Source: Algoriphagus boseongensis (GTDB taxonomy: Bacteria; Bacteroidota; Bacteroidia; Cytophagales; Cyclobacteriaceae). Taken from it: a DNA stretch of 64,000 nt. The stretch's first letter is position 1. Each line of letters begins with the position of its first letter. The stretch spans positions 186,001-250,000 of the forward strand of contig NZ_SNYF01000008.1 in assembly GCF_004362805.1 (NCBI RefSeq), read 5' to 3'. Of this stretch, positions 10,083-18,945 are shown piece by piece. The notes under the pieces were generated by a model. It searched no databases. It was not told the DNA's origin and worked only from the letters and a program-made list of their open reading frames with translations. The position numbers and the translations under genes were made by a program.

Positions 10083-10206
10083 GGGAATGTCGGTGGCAAA
10101 GGGAATTTAGAAAATTAACGCTTTGAGTGTCCAAATTTTTCAACCCTAACACTATCAACCCTGCCAACCCAATTTTCCAATCTTTCAATTTTAAAATCTT
10201 AAAATT

Positions 10207-11373
10207 ATGAGCAATAAAAAACTAATTCGAGTTGGGCTAATCGGAACTGGACTGATGGGCCGAATCCATACCAATGGCTATAAGCGCCTAGCGGATTTTT
10301 TTCCGGAATATGAATATAATCCAGTGCTTCAGGCTTGCTGCTCTAGAAGAGAAGCTAATGCAAAGGCTTTCGCAGAGCGCTGGGGCTATGCTTCCTATGA
10401 GACTGACTGGAGAAAAATCATAGAAAGAGACGATATCGATGCAGTGGACATCTGTACTCCAAATGATACGCATGCCGAAATTGCCATTGCCGCTGCAAAG
10501 GCTGGGAAGATGATTCTTTGCGAAAAGCCTTTGGCTCGGACAGTCGCTGAGGCAGAGGGAATGCTAAAGGCTGTGGAAGAAGCTGGGGTTCAAAATACCG
10601 TTTGGTACAATTACCGAAGAATTCCTGCAGTAACCTTGGCTAAAAACATTGTGGCCTCAGGTAAGCTGGGAAAGATTTTCCACTACCGAGCCAATTTCCT
10701 TCAGGACTGGACGATCAATCCTGATCTTCCTCAAGGCGGGGATGCGCTTTGGAGATTGGATGTAGATGCAGCTGGTTCAGGTGTGACTGGAGATCTTTTG
10801 GCCCATTGCATCGATACAGCGATGTGGATCAATGGGGGAATCAAGGATGTTTCAGCAGTTACAGAAACATTTATCAAAGAGCGAGTTCATCAAGGTACTG
10901 GACAAAAGCAAGCTGTTGGGATTGATGATGCCTGTATTTTCCATTGCCATTTTGACAATGGCTCTTTGGGGCTTTTTGAAGCTACTAGATATGCCCGTGG
11001 GCATAAAGCCCTTTATACTTTAGAAATCAATGGTGAGCATGCCTCTATCCGATGGGATCTGCATGATATGAACCGTTTGGAATACTTCGATCATGGAGAT
11101 GAGGGAAAAGTGAGAGGTTGGAGATCAATCCACATTACAGATGGGGATCATCCCTACATGAATCGTTGGTGGATTCCAGGAACTTCTATTGGCTATGAAC
11201 ATTCATTCATCCACCAGGTGGCAGATTTCTTCTATAGCCTTCAATCTGGGGAACCATGCCATCCAACTTTCCGGGATGCTTTCGAAACTCAGAAAGTTTG
11301 CGAAGCTGTTCTGGATTCGGCGAGGGACAGGGCTTGGAAAGATACCCATGTCAAGTGGGTAGAGAAAGTTTAA
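10207..11373 (+). CDS. Gfo/Idh/MocA family NAD(P)-dependent oxidoreductase
   Basis: A 388-residue cytoplasmic oxidoreductase. The Rossmann motif [16 protein letters not shown] lies at residues 8-23, the family EKP motif ([15 protein letters not shown]) near 103, and [13 protein letters not shown] near 197 supplies the usual catalytic His/Asp region. Such enzymes oxidise or reduce ring hydroxyls of sugars and inositols, often making or using 3-keto-sugars. It ends the DUF4432-cupin-TIM-Gfo run and is followed by an intrinsic terminator, so the run is a self-contained catabolic unit. Upstream is a T/C-rich repeat (tttccaatctttcaatttt) seen also near 7670 and 21110. Confidence 0.9.
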   Translation: MSNKKLIRVGLIGTGLMGRIHTNGYKRLADFFPEYEYNPVLQACCSRREANAKAFAERWGYASYETDWRKIIERDDIDAVDICTPNDTHAEIAIAAAKAGKMILCEKPLARTVAEAEGMLKAVEEAGVQNTVWYNYRRIPAVTLAKNIVASGKLGKIFHYRANFLQDWTINPDLPQGGDALWRLDVDAAGSGVTGDLLAHCIDTAMWINGGIKDVSAVTETFIKERVHQGTGQKQAVGIDDACIFHCHFDNGSLGLFEATRYARGHKALYTLEINGEHASIRWDLHDMNRLEYFDHGDEGKVRGWRSIHITDGDHPYMNRWWIPGTSIGYEHSFIHQVADFFYSLQSGEPCHPTFRDAFETQKVCEAVLDSARDRAWKDTHVKWVEKV

Positions 11374-11394
11374 ACCTCAAGTAGAAAATAGGAA

Positions 11395-11427
11395 AAGGCT
11401 CAAATCGAAAGGTTTGGGCTTTTTTTC
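11395..11427 (+). terminator. Intrinsic terminator after the Gfo/Idh gene
   Basis: A 10-bp stem with two G-U pairs (11395-11404 with 11413-11422) around gaaagg is followed by a T run to 11427. It closes the plus-strand sugar cassette before the convergent minus-strand genes. Confidence 0.8.
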
Positions 11428-11472
11428 ACTGTTTGAGAACAATGCCGAAAGATAGATTTATTAATGTAATTT

Positions 11473-12576
11473 TTAGATTCTGAAAAATATCCCCTTTCGA
11501 TAAAGGAAATAACACAAGCCCCACATGGCTGTCAATGCTGATAATGATGCGATAAGGAAAAGTCCGTGCTCTCCGATTCCCAGCAGTCCAAAAACTCCGT
11601 TGCTAAAAATCCCAACAGTCTTATTCATCCATCTGCCCAGCATTTCTGCAAATAGGTAAATGAAAATCGAGTTCATCCCGACAACTAGGAAGGGAAAAAC
11701 TCCTTTCCTTCTATTTTTTATATCCACTCTCCAAAAGGAAAATGCCAAGGATAATATTGCCCATCCGCCCGATGCAAAGACAAAAGCCGATGTGCTGATC
11801 CGTTTAATAATGGGAGTGATTCCAGTCCAATCCAATCCATATCCGATCAATAATCCAGCTATTCCTGCGAGTACAAAAAGTTTGATTTTTTCTTGGGAAG
11901 GTTTGGAAGAAAGAAGAAGATTTCCACATATCGCTCCCCAAATAGTATGAGCTGCTGTGGGAATGCAATTGATGGCTACCCATCCTCCTCGGTTGATTTT
12001 TCCCATCAAAATCATGTCCGTGTAATTACCAAAATTGCTTCCATGTTCATAAGGGACCTCTGGATTATAGGTTCGGTACAGTATTTCGGTCAATGCCAAA
12101 AGCCCTAAAGAAACACCTAACTGAACTTTCCACCCTTTGTCCAAAAGGAAAAAAGTAACCAAAATGGTAAATGAAAGCTGAGTTAAAACATTCCAAAGTT
12201 CAAAGACTATTTTCCCGGAATACACGCAGTGTAAGCTAGTCCCGAAAAAAAACAGAATAAGGCATCTCTTCAAAATATGAAGCGCCACTTTGTTTCTATC
12301 CTCTGATAAAGCTAGTCTCTTGTTTAGGGAAAAAGGCATCGCCACTCCCACGATGAACATGAAAAAGGGTTGAATCAAATCCCAGAACCGAAGGCCATTC
12401 CATTCGTGATGGGTAAACTGAAGGAAAAAGGGATGGAGAATATTTCCTTTAGGGAAAAGCTCCAGCGATGCATCATAAACCAAAGCGGCCTCTGCGACCA
12501 ATAAAAACATGGTGAGTCCTCGGAAGACATCCAGCGACACCAAGCGCTGAGTAGGTTGAGGTGAAAGATCGTTCAT
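11473..12576 (-). CDS. DUF5009/heparan-glucosaminide N-acetyltransferase-like membrane protein
   Basis: A 367-residue polytopic membrane protein of the COG4299 type. The N-terminal QRLVSLDVFRGLTMFLLVAE and the following FWDLIQPFFMFIVGVAMPFS are hallmark segments; about ten hydrophobic helices follow, with PTAAHTIWGAICGNLL near residue 215. The family is related to the human lysosomal enzyme that moves an acetyl group across the membrane to glucosamine ends, and in bacteria it is probably an acyltransferase for a surface or periplasmic sugar. A minus-strand ggcaggatt motif lies 33-41 bases before its start. Confidence 0.85.
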   Translation of the reverse strand: MNDLSPQPTQRLVSLDVFRGLTMFLLVAEAALVYDASLELFPKGNILHPFFLQFTHHEWNGLRFWDLIQPFFMFIVGVAMPFSLNKRLALSEDRNKVALHILKRCLILFFFGTSLHCVYSGKIVFELWNVLTQLSFTILVTFFLLDKGWKVQLGVSLGLLALTEILYRTYNPEVPYEHGSNFGNYTDMILMGKINRGGWVAINCIPTAAHTIWGAICGNLLLSSKPSQEKIKLFVLAGIAGLLIGYGLDWTGITPIIKRISTSAFVFASGGWAILSLAFSFWRVDIKNRRKGVFPFLVVGMNSIFIYLFAEMLGRWMNKTVGIFSNGVFGLLGIGEHGLFLIASLSALTAMWGLCYFLYRKGIFFRI

Positions 12577-12666
12577 TTGGAGGATTTGGGCTGTATTGAA
12601 GATAAAAAATCCTGCCTAAATGGTTTTCATTTTCCGGATTATTCTCAACTAGTTTTAGCCAGTTGA

Positions 12667-13305
12667 TTAATGGGAAAGCAAGTGATAAACTGCGACAAAG
12701 TGAGCTGCGGTTCCTCCCAAGACAAACACATGCCAAATGGTATGAAAGTACGGCCGATTGCTTTGCACATAAAAAATAACTCCCAAAGTATAGCTCAATC
12801 CACCTACTCCTATCCAGACCAAGGTTTCCAGAGAAAGTCTTTCCACCAAATCATTGAAAAAGAAAACTGCCAGCCAGCCCATGGTTAAATAGATGACAAC
12901 GGAAAGGGTCTTGAATTTTCCAGTGAAGAAAAGTTTGAAAAAAGTACCGATCAATACCGAAGCCCATATGATGGACAGAAAAAGAATCGCATCATCAGTT
13001 TTAAGAATTGCCAAAACCATGGGGGTATAAGAACCTGCGATCAGAAAATAAATCGAGACATGGTCCATGATCTGAAGCTTGGCTTTTTTCTTGGAGTTCT
13101 TTGCAGCATGATATGCCGTTGAAAATCCATAAACCATCACAATTCCCAAGCTGAAGGCTAATGTGCCTATGAGATACTTAGAATCATCCAGTCGCCATGC
13201 TTTTGAGATTAAAAATGGAATACCAATAATCCCCAACAAGAATCCCAGAGCATGAGAAAGGGCATTGGCTTTTTCTTCCGGAAGAGTTTGAAGTCTTTTG
13301 GGCAT
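12667..13305 (-). CDS. PAQR/hemolysin III family membrane protein
   Basis: A 212-residue protein with seven hydrophobic helices. The family signature is visible: EEKANALSHALG near residue 10 (conserved Glu/Asn/His), STAYHA near 64, MDHVSIYFLIAGSYTPM near 80-96 and the C-terminal HTIWHVFVLGGTAAHF with its two conserved His. Bacterial members (TrhA/YqfA) affect membrane lipid homeostasis, although the family was named for haemolysis. It reads on the minus strand 6 bases downstream of an unrecognised gene and 90 bases upstream of the DUF5009 gene, so these three may be co-transcribed. Confidence 0.92.
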   Translation of the reverse strand: MPKRLQTLPEEKANALSHALGFLLGIIGIPFLISKAWRLDDSKYLIGTLAFSLGIVMVYGFSTAYHAAKNSKKKAKLQIMDHVSIYFLIAGSYTPMVLAILKTDDAILFLSIIWASVLIGTFFKLFFTGKFKTLSVVIYLTMGWLAVFFFNDLVERLSLETLVWIGVGGLSYTLGVIFYVQSNRPYFHTIWHVFVLGGTAAHFVAVYHLLSH

Positions 13306-13311
13306 CGATGT

Positions 13312-13782
13312 TTAAAAATCGATCAAATTTCCCATTTCGTGGATACAAAGACGAAAATTATTCTCTTCTAAGGAAATGGTAATCGCTCTGATTTCTTCAT
13401 TTTTCGGGAAATCCCAGCTTCTTCCTTTCCATTGGTTTAAAATTATTTCTTCTTCCTCATCCTCGCTTAGCCAAAGGTTGCGATTGTCGTCTGCCCCATA
13501 AATATCCACTAAGCCATCTATGAGTTTTTTCACTACGTCTAACTTAGACACATTGAAATCTTCATCGATAAGTTTCATGTGTCTGTTGTTGACATACTCT
13601 AAAGTGACTACCTCAATTTTTGTAAACATTCCAAAAATTGGTTCGTCGAGATATCTATAGGAAAAAAACTCCGGGAACCTTGAATATCTTCTTGCTCTTG
13701 CTTCAATTAAAGAATAAGCTGTACTGGGATAGTCCTCCAAACTAATTCCCAGGAATTCTTCGAGTTTTTGATTGTAGTTCAT
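13312..13782 (-). CDS. Unrecognised acidic cytoplasmic protein
   Basis: I do not recognise this 156-residue protein. It has no signal peptide or membrane helix, is rich in Glu/Asp (an SEDEEEE run near residue 107) and is probably a single small folded domain beginning with NYNQKLEEFLGISLEDYPS. It sits 6 bases upstream of the hemolysin III gene on the same strand. The good frame, tight spacing and ordinary codon use argue that it is real. Confidence 0.7.
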   Translation of the reverse strand: MNYNQKLEEFLGISLEDYPSTAYSLIEARARRYSRFPEFFSYRYLDEPIFGMFTKIEVVTLEYVNNRHMKLIDEDFNVSKLDVVKKLIDGLVDIYGADDNRNLWLSEDEEEEIILNQWKGRSWDFPKNEEIRAITISLEENNFRLCIHEMGNLIDF

Positions 13783-13851
13783 AGCTGAAAAAAGTTGAAT
13801 TGAAACTCAAACTAATTTCGCTTTAAAAAATTAAAAATGGAATTTCCTAAA

Positions 13852-13880
13852 CAAAAAAAAATCCCGCTGTTTGGCGGGAT
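13852..13880 (-). terminator. Intrinsic terminator after the DUF2911 gene
   Basis: The 7-bp GC-rich stem atcccgc (13861-13867) with gcgggat (13874-13880) is followed on the minus strand by an eight-to-nine-base T run (A run at 13852-13860). It lies 20 bases past the DUF2911 stop. Confidence 0.85.
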
Positions 13881-13900
13881 TTTGATTGGGTTGGTTCTTC

Positions 13901-14497
13901 TTAGAATTGAGTCTTAAACTGCTCCATTTTCTGCTCCACTTGGGTATCCACCGGGAAAGTAACTTTCACACCTTCGAAAGCCATAGTGATATGAGCCACT
14001 TTGTTGTCATTGGCAGAAATGTGGTACTGAAGACGTTCAGTTTTTCCACCTCTTTCGGTAGTTGCCTTGAAGGATGCTGCATCATCTTTAGCTACGGCCT
14101 CTTCGTCGATTTTGCCATCTTTCATATAGGCAAAAACAGAAGCAGCTTTGCTGTTCAAGTGTACAGTCCAGTCACCTGATTCAGTTGGGGTCATGAAGAT
14201 GGAATACTTTCCAGCTCTTAGGTTTTTGCCACCTACACTCACAGGAGTGCTAAATTCGATAACGGTTTGAGCATTAGCTCCTGCTCTCCAAGTCACGCCA
14301 TACTTCTCGATTTCACCGAAGATTTTTCTGCCTTTCACGGCTGGTGAAGAATAGTCAATGCTGATTTTGGTAAAGCCAACTACTTGACTTACTGTAGCTG
14401 CAGGGCTTAGAGCAGGTTGTTGAAGTTGAGCTAATGCTCCAAAGGTGGAGGTAATAAACAAGGCAAAAGCCAAGAAAAAGAACTTCGTGTTTTTCAT
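13901..14497 (-). CDS. DUF2911 domain secreted protein
   Basis: A 198-residue protein with a signal peptide (about residues 1-24 ending GALAQ) and one DUF2911 domain: QVVGFTKISIDYSSPAVKGR near residue 40, YGVTWRAGANAQTVIEF near 66-82 and GKYSIFMTPTESGDWTVHLN near 97-116. This domain is widespread in Bacteroidota and is predicted to be periplasmic; no enzymatic role is established. It stands alone between two terminators, so it is its own transcription unit. Confidence 0.88.
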   Translation of the reverse strand: MKNTKFFFLAFALFITSTFGALAQLQQPALSPAATVSQVVGFTKISIDYSSPAVKGRKIFGEIEKYGVTWRAGANAQTVIEFSTPVSVGGKNLRAGKYSIFMTPTESGDWTVHLNSKAASVFAYMKDGKIDEEAVAKDDAASFKATTERGGKTERLQYHISANDNKVAHITMAFEGVKVTFPVDTQVEQKMEQFKTQF

Positions 14498-14534
14498 GTG
14501 TTTGTGTATAAATGGGTTTGGTTTGGAAAACTAA

Positions 14535-14567
14535 CAAAAAATCAGGCCGAAAGTTGCCTGATTTTTT
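14535..14567 (-). terminator. Terminator after the secreted TIM-barrel gene
   Basis: The 8-bp stem aatcaggc (14540-14547) with gcctgatt (14556-14563) is flanked by A on the left and T on the right, so it could work in both directions. It serves the minus-strand gene ending at 14589. Confidence 0.8.
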
Positions 14568-14588
14568 CATTTGGAATAAATAATTGTT

Positions 14589-15410
14589 TTAAAGGTGCTT
14601 TTTGATGAAGGCAACACTTTGTGGAATTTGTTCTACCGATTTTGAACTTTCATCCTCAATGACCAAAAAGGCTGTTCCTTGTTTTTTGGCTTCCTTGATC
14701 AATCCTGCAATATCAATATCCCCTGTACCAAGAACTACATTAGTCTCTACATCCCCTCGTCCATCCGGAGAGCCAGGAGTTCCTTTTTTGCGGTCTTTAA
14801 GGTGAAGCTGTGGAAACTTACCCGGGTTAGCCTTCATGATTGCCAAAGGATCTCCTCCGCCCATTTTTACCCAGAAGACATCCATGTTGAATTTGAAATT
14901 TTTGGCATTTGCCAACATGTAATCCATTGGAGTTCCGGTTCCGGAATTCGCAAATTCATAACCATGGGGATGATAGGTAAGGGTGACTCCCTCTTTTGCG
15001 AAAATTTCCCCTGCCTGATTGAAAAGGTCGGTGGCTTGCTTTACCTCTTCCAAGGAAATCGGACCCTCAGCATGAGGAATCCAGTAGCAGGTAGCGAATT
15101 TTGCCCCGTATTTTTTTGCCTCAGCCAAGATGCTTTGGGGATCTGTTTTGAGTTTGTTGTAATCCGCTCCCACGCCTACAATCCTCAATTTATTTTCTGC
15201 GAGAAGTTTATTGTATTCGTCTTGGGACATTCCATAAGTTCCTCCTCCTTCCAAAGCCGAGATACCCCATTGATTTATCAGTTGGTGATACTTGACTGGA
15301 TCAACTTTCATTTCATTTCTCAGGGAATAAAGCTGTAAAGCAATTTCCTGAGCCTGAATGCTAAATGGGATTAGCATTGATACTAAGAAAAGCCAAATTC
15401 GAGATTTCAT
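14589..15410 (-). CDS. Secreted sugar phosphate isomerase/epimerase-like TIM-barrel protein
   Basis: A 273-residue protein with a signal peptide (about residues 1-20, SIQAQ) and a xylose-isomerase-like barrel. The N-terminal ALQLYSLRNEMKVDP, GVTLTYHPHGYEF near 136 and FNMDVFWVKMGGGDP near 172 supply the His/Asp/Glu positions expected for a metal site, and a late LVIEDESS provides the final Glu. A secreted location is unusual compared with cytoplasmic sugar isomerases and points to periplasmic processing of a sugar, as in 3-keto-glycoside routes. It is transcribed divergently from the NHL-propeller gene. Confidence 0.82.
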   Translation of the reverse strand: MKSRIWLFLVSMLIPFSIQAQEIALQLYSLRNEMKVDPVKYHQLINQWGISALEGGGTYGMSQDEYNKLLAENKLRIVGVGADYNKLKTDPQSILAEAKKYGAKFATCYWIPHAEGPISLEEVKQATDLFNQAGEIFAKEGVTLTYHPHGYEFANSGTGTPMDYMLANAKNFKFNMDVFWVKMGGGDPLAIMKANPGKFPQLHLKDRKKGTPGSPDGRGDVETNVVLGTGDIDIAGLIKEAKKQGTAFLVIEDESSKSVEQIPQSVAFIKKHL

Positions 15411-15542
15411 ACTAGGTCTATTTTGAGTTTCTCTAATCTAGGAAATTTTTGGGCAAAGATTGGAATTGAAATAGGCCACTTTCGGATAAATCCATATGCC
15501 TTTTACCCTAATTTCTTTAACTTGAAGAATTCTCCTTCAGCT

Positions 15543-16583
15543 ATGAATTCACGAAGAAAATTCATCAAAGACACCTCTTTAATCGGAATGGTAATGACCC
15601 TATCTCCCAATCTTTCCCTTTTAGCCTCGCAAAACCAAATTCTCGGACATGGGGATTTTAAATACCAGATTGATCCAACTTGGGGCAATCTAGATCCAGC
15701 CAAATATCCGGTGATCAATTGCCATGAAATGGTTATGGATAGGAAAGGAAGGATGATCATGCTTACTGATGAGGCTAAAAACAATGTCTTGATTTATGAT
15801 CAAAGCGGAAAATTGCTGGATAATTGGACTTTGGGATTAGATCGGGCGCATGGATTGTCGATCGTGGATGAGGGGGATGCAGAATACCTTTGGGTCGTGG
15901 ATAATGGTGGTAGGGTTGTAAAAACTACCCTTTCAGGCGTAGTGGTTTCTGAAGTAATTTCTCCAATCAAGGAGGGGATCTATGAGGAAAAAATGCGCTG
16001 GGTTCCGACCGAAACAGCTGTGGCTCCAAATGGGGATTTATACATCGCTGATGGATATGGCTCCCAATATTTCCTTCAGTACGATAAGAACGGAAAATTT
16101 ATCCGAAAATTTGGAGGTCCAGGTCAGGGGGATAGTCAGTTCAGCACGGCTCATGGGATTGCCATTGATCAGAGGGGAGGAAAGGAGCCGACCTTGCTCT
16201 GTACTTCTAGAGGGCATAATTCCTTTAAGCGCTTTACGCTGGACGGGAATTATATAGAGACGATTTTTCTTCCGGGTGCTTTTGTTTGCAGACCGGTCAT
16301 TCACGGAGAAAATCTTTACGCGGGAGTATGCTGGTCTAGGTTGAAATATTTGGAACAAACCGATAATTCAGGCTTTGTGACCATTTTGGATCAAAACAAT
16401 AAGGTGGTTTCCAACCCGGGTGGAACAGCTCCTGAGTACAGAAATGGGGAGCTTCAGTTGATGGTTCAAAAGGAAGCGGTTTTCAAGCATTGCCACGATG
16501 TCTGTATTGATCAGGATGAAAATATCTATGTCTGTCAGTGGAATGCTGGGAAAACGTATCCGATCAAATTAACAAGAGTCTAA
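15543..16583 (+). CDS. NHL/6-bladed beta-propeller protein with Tat-like signal
   Basis: A 346-residue exported protein. I start at ATG 15543, which gives MNSRRKFIKDTS, a twin-arginine-like leader, instead of the TTG 120 bases upstream. The mature part repeats propeller-blade patterns such as NVLIYDQSGKLLDNWTLG, AVAPNGDLYIADGYGSQYF and FGGPGQGDSQFSTAHGIAID, and ends with HDVCIDQDENIYVCQWN. NHL propellers can be lactonase-like enzymes or binding scaffolds; no catalytic set is obvious. The gene is divergent from the secreted TIM-barrel protein and may act on the same periplasmic material. Confidence 0.8.
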   Translation: MNSRRKFIKDTSLIGMVMTLSPNLSLLASQNQILGHGDFKYQIDPTWGNLDPAKYPVINCHEMVMDRKGRMIMLTDEAKNNVLIYDQSGKLLDNWTLGLDRAHGLSIVDEGDAEYLWVVDNGGRVVKTTLSGVVVSEVISPIKEGIYEEKMRWVPTETAVAPNGDLYIADGYGSQYFLQYDKNGKFIRKFGGPGQGDSQFSTAHGIAIDQRGGKEPTLLCTSRGHNSFKRFTLDGNYIETIFLPGAFVCRPVIHGENLYAGVCWSRLKYLEQTDNSGFVTILDQNNKVVSNPGGTAPEYRNGELQLMVQKEAVFKHCHDVCIDQDENIYVCQWNAGKTYPIKLTRV

Positions 16584-16617
16584 TTAAATCTTTGTATTCA
16601 TTTTAATAACCCCAGCT

Positions 16618-16998
16618 ATGAAATCAGTAACCGTAGGATGGTTTGAGATTCCTGTCAACGATATGGATCGCGCCATCAAGTTTTATGAACAAGTTTTTGA
16701 TTGCACCCTCAATAAACAAGTGATGGGCGATTTTCAGATGGCATGGTTTCCCGGTGATGAAACTAGTCAGGGGGCGACTGGGAGTTTGGTCTATCACAAG
16801 CAGTTTTATGAAACCAGCGGACATGCTGGAGCCTTGGTATATTTTTCCTCTGAGGATTGCGAAATTGAACTCAGTAAAGTCAAAGATGCAGGAGGCGAAG
16901 TTCAAATCCCTAAAAGAATGATTGCTCCTGATATCGGTTTTATGGGGGTTTTCCTGGATTCCGAAGGGAACAGGATTGCGATTCACTCCAGGAAATAA
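16618..16998 (+). CDS. VOC (glyoxalase/bleomycin-resistance fold) protein
   Basis: A 126-residue single-domain protein. It shows two beta-alpha-beta-beta-beta modules: WFEIPVNDMDRAIKFYEQVF at residues 6-25 and the C-terminal PDIGFMGVFLDSEGNRIAIHS. Metal-ligand positions near the start and the last strand are partly present (Glu7, His123), so enzymatic or metal-binding function is possible but unproven. It starts 34 bases after the NHL gene and may be co-transcribed; it converges on lutC. Confidence 0.88.
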   Translation: MKSVTVGWFEIPVNDMDRAIKFYEQVFDCTLNKQVMGDFQMAWFPGDETSQGATGSLVYHKQFYETSGHAGALVYFSSEDCEIELSKVKDAGGEVQIPKRMIAPDIGFMGVFLDSEGNRIAIHSRK

Positions 16999-17029
16999 AA
17001 TGTCAGAGGCTTACTAGGATAAAACCGAT

Positions 17030-17590
17030 CTATTTCCAGACAACCCGTAAGCTTTTTGCTCCATGGGCTCCTATGACTAAGGACTGCTCGATATCGGCAG
17101 TCTTGGATGGTCCAGCTACAAAAAGTCCAAATCCTGAGTGAGCATCTCCGATTCTTTGGTAGGCCTGATGAAGGGTAGGGACTAGGTTTTTTCTATCCAA
17201 CACAATGACCAAATGCTCAGTAATAAAAGGTATTGCTCGGAGAAAAAGCTGTGAATCATCCAGCCATATTGCTCCATTTTCAGCAACTCCAAATTGACCC
17301 TCCAAAATCGCCAAATCCAAAGTACTTAGCTCATGAGGATCTTTTGGGAGCTCGATTGTGGAAAGATTTCGATAGGATTCTGTGAGGGAAAGAATTTTTG
17401 AAAAATCCTGGGTTGCCAACCAATTCTCGAAAACGGACTTTTCCAAAACCTCTCCTTTATTTCCTAAAATGGATTGAGTGAAGCCTTCTTCCAATTCCCC
17501 GGAAATACCAAAATCTGGCAAATCAGGAAGAGGTTTTTCTTCTCTTGGAATAGCCTTGATAGCTTCTAAAATGGATTTCCGGCTGCTCAT
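17030..17590 (-). CDS. lutC: LUD-domain protein LutC, lactate utilisation
   Basis: A 186-residue LUD-domain protein. The family pattern GQFGVAENGAIWLDDSQ (about residues 94-110), the LVIVLDRKNLV segment and FVAGPSKTADIEQSLVIGAHGAK near 155-177 are typical of LutC/YkgG. With LutA and LutB it forms the iron-sulfur complex that oxidises L-lactate to pyruvate. Its start overlaps the lutB stop by 4 bases (ATGA). As the last gene of the rhamnose operon it finishes conversion of the lactate made by RhaW. No clear terminator follows in the 30-base gap to the convergent VOC gene. Confidence 0.92.
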   Translation of the reverse strand: MSSRKSILEAIKAIPREEKPLPDLPDFGISGELEEGFTQSILGNKGEVLEKSVFENWLATQDFSKILSLTESYRNLSTIELPKDPHELSTLDLAILEGQFGVAENGAIWLDDSQLFLRAIPFITEHLVIVLDRKNLVPTLHQAYQRIGDAHSGFGLFVAGPSKTADIEQSLVIGAHGAKSLRVVWK

Positions 17591-18945
17591 TTCCTGTTTT
17601 TAAGATACCATTCTTTGAAAGTTTCCTCGGGTGTTTCTGGTAGATTCCTGCCTTTTCCCCAGCTATTTATAGGATGATAAATCAGGGATTTAGGTAAAGT
17701 TTTTAAGGCAGCCCGCATCAGATTTCCAGAGATTTTATAGGCCAATGGACTTTTGAAAATTCCACTCGCCAGTTTCATGGAAAGTCCTTTTCCCAATTCT
17801 CCATGGGTTTTGGTGATCTCCTGTCTCCATTCGTACAACTGCTCATGAATATTGATCTTCACAGGACAGACATCCGAGCAGCTTCCGCAAAGGGTAGAAG
17901 CAAATGGAAGCGTACTGTATTTTTTCATGTCCAAACCTGGAGAAAGTATGGACCCAATTGGACCGGGAACCGTGCTCCCGTAGCTATAACCTCCACTTCT
18001 TCTATAGATCGGGCAGGTATTCATACAAGCTCCACAGCGGATGCACTTGAGAGAGTTTCTGAATTTTTCCCGTGCAAGTTGGGCTGTCCTGCCATTGTCT
18101 ACAAGGATGATATGAATTTCTTTTCCCGGTGAGGGACTGCGAAAATGTGAATTATAATTCGTGACGGATTGCCCAGTGGCTGATCTTGCCAAAAGCCTGA
18201 GGAAAACCCCCAAATCCTTTCGCCTTGGGATGATTTTTTCTATCCCCATGCAGGCAATATGCACATCTGCCAAGTGCACGCCCATGTCGGCATTTCCTTC
18301 ATTGGTACAGACCACGAATTCTCCGGTTTCGGCAATTCCGAAATTAACTCCCGTTATGGCAACTTTTGCCCCCAAAAACTTTTCTCTCAAATGAATTCGT
18401 GCAGCTTGAGTCAGGTAAGTTGGGTCCTCATTCCCTTTTTCAGTGTGGAGTTTTTCATGAAAAAGTTCTGAGATTTCACCCTTTTTCAGGTGAATAGCAG
18501 GAAGGACAATATGGCTTGGAGGCTGATTTAAAAACTGAACAATCCTTTCCCCTAAGTCGGTATCCACTACTTCAATCCCGTTTTTTTCTAGATAGGGATT
18601 GAGATGGCACTCTTCAGTTAGGATCGATTTGCTCTTGACGATGGCCGTGCAATTTTGCTTGCGAAGAATCTCTAAAACAAGTTGATTGTGTTCTTCTCCA
18701 TCCTTGGCCCAATGGACATGAATCCCATTGGCCTGAGCATTTTTTTCAAATTCAATAAGGTATTCATCCAGCTTGGATAGAACATTTTCTTTGATTTGTG
18801 AGGCTAGATTCCGTAGCTCTTCCCATTCAGGAATGGTTTTACTGATTCGATCCCTTTTATCCCGAACAAACCAAAGCGTTTCATCATGCCATTTGGCCTT
18901 CGGATGGTCTTTGAGAAATTCGCCTGCTGCCTGTGGATGACTCAT
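17587..18945 (-). CDS. lutB: Iron-sulfur protein LutB, lactate utilisation
   Basis: A 452-residue LutB/YkgF protein. I start at ATG 18945 (MSHPQAAGEF), which overlaps the lutA stop by 4 bases, rather than the longer frame to 19035 that would run deep into lutA. The N-terminal LUD domain includes ITGVNFGIAETGEFVVCTNEGN, and two [4Fe-4S] sets appear as CIRCGACMNTCPIY and CGSCSDVCPV in the C-terminal third. It is the electron-transfer core of the L-lactate oxidase complex. Both ends use ATGA overlaps, so lutABC is tightly coupled. Confidence 0.95.
   Translation of the reverse strand: MSHPQAAGEFLKDHPKAKWHDETLWFVRDKRDRISKTIPEWEELRNLASQIKENVLSKLDEYLIEFEKNAQANGIHVHWAKDGEEHNQLVLEILRKQNCTAIVKSKSILTEECHLNPYLEKNGIEVVDTDLGERIVQFLNQPPSHIVLPAIHLKKGEISELFHEKLHTEKGNEDPTYLTQAARIHLREKFLGAKVAITGVNFGIAETGEFVVCTNEGNADMGVHLADVHIACMGIEKIIPRRKDLGVFLRLLARSATGQSVTNYNSHFRSPSPGKEIHIILVDNGRTAQLAREKFRNSLKCIRCGACMNTCPIYRRSGGYSYGSTVPGPIGSILSPGLDMKKYSTLPFASTLCGSCSDVCPVKINIHEQLYEWRQEITKTHGELGKGLSMKLASGIFKSPLAYKISGNLMRAALKTLPKSLIYHPINSWGKGRNLPETPEETFKEWYLKNRK

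Noticed and set aside
14679-15338. Long plus-strand open frame (219 codons)
   Set aside because: A shadow of the secreted TIM-barrel gene on the other strand; the minus-strand protein has a signal peptide and clear family motifs.
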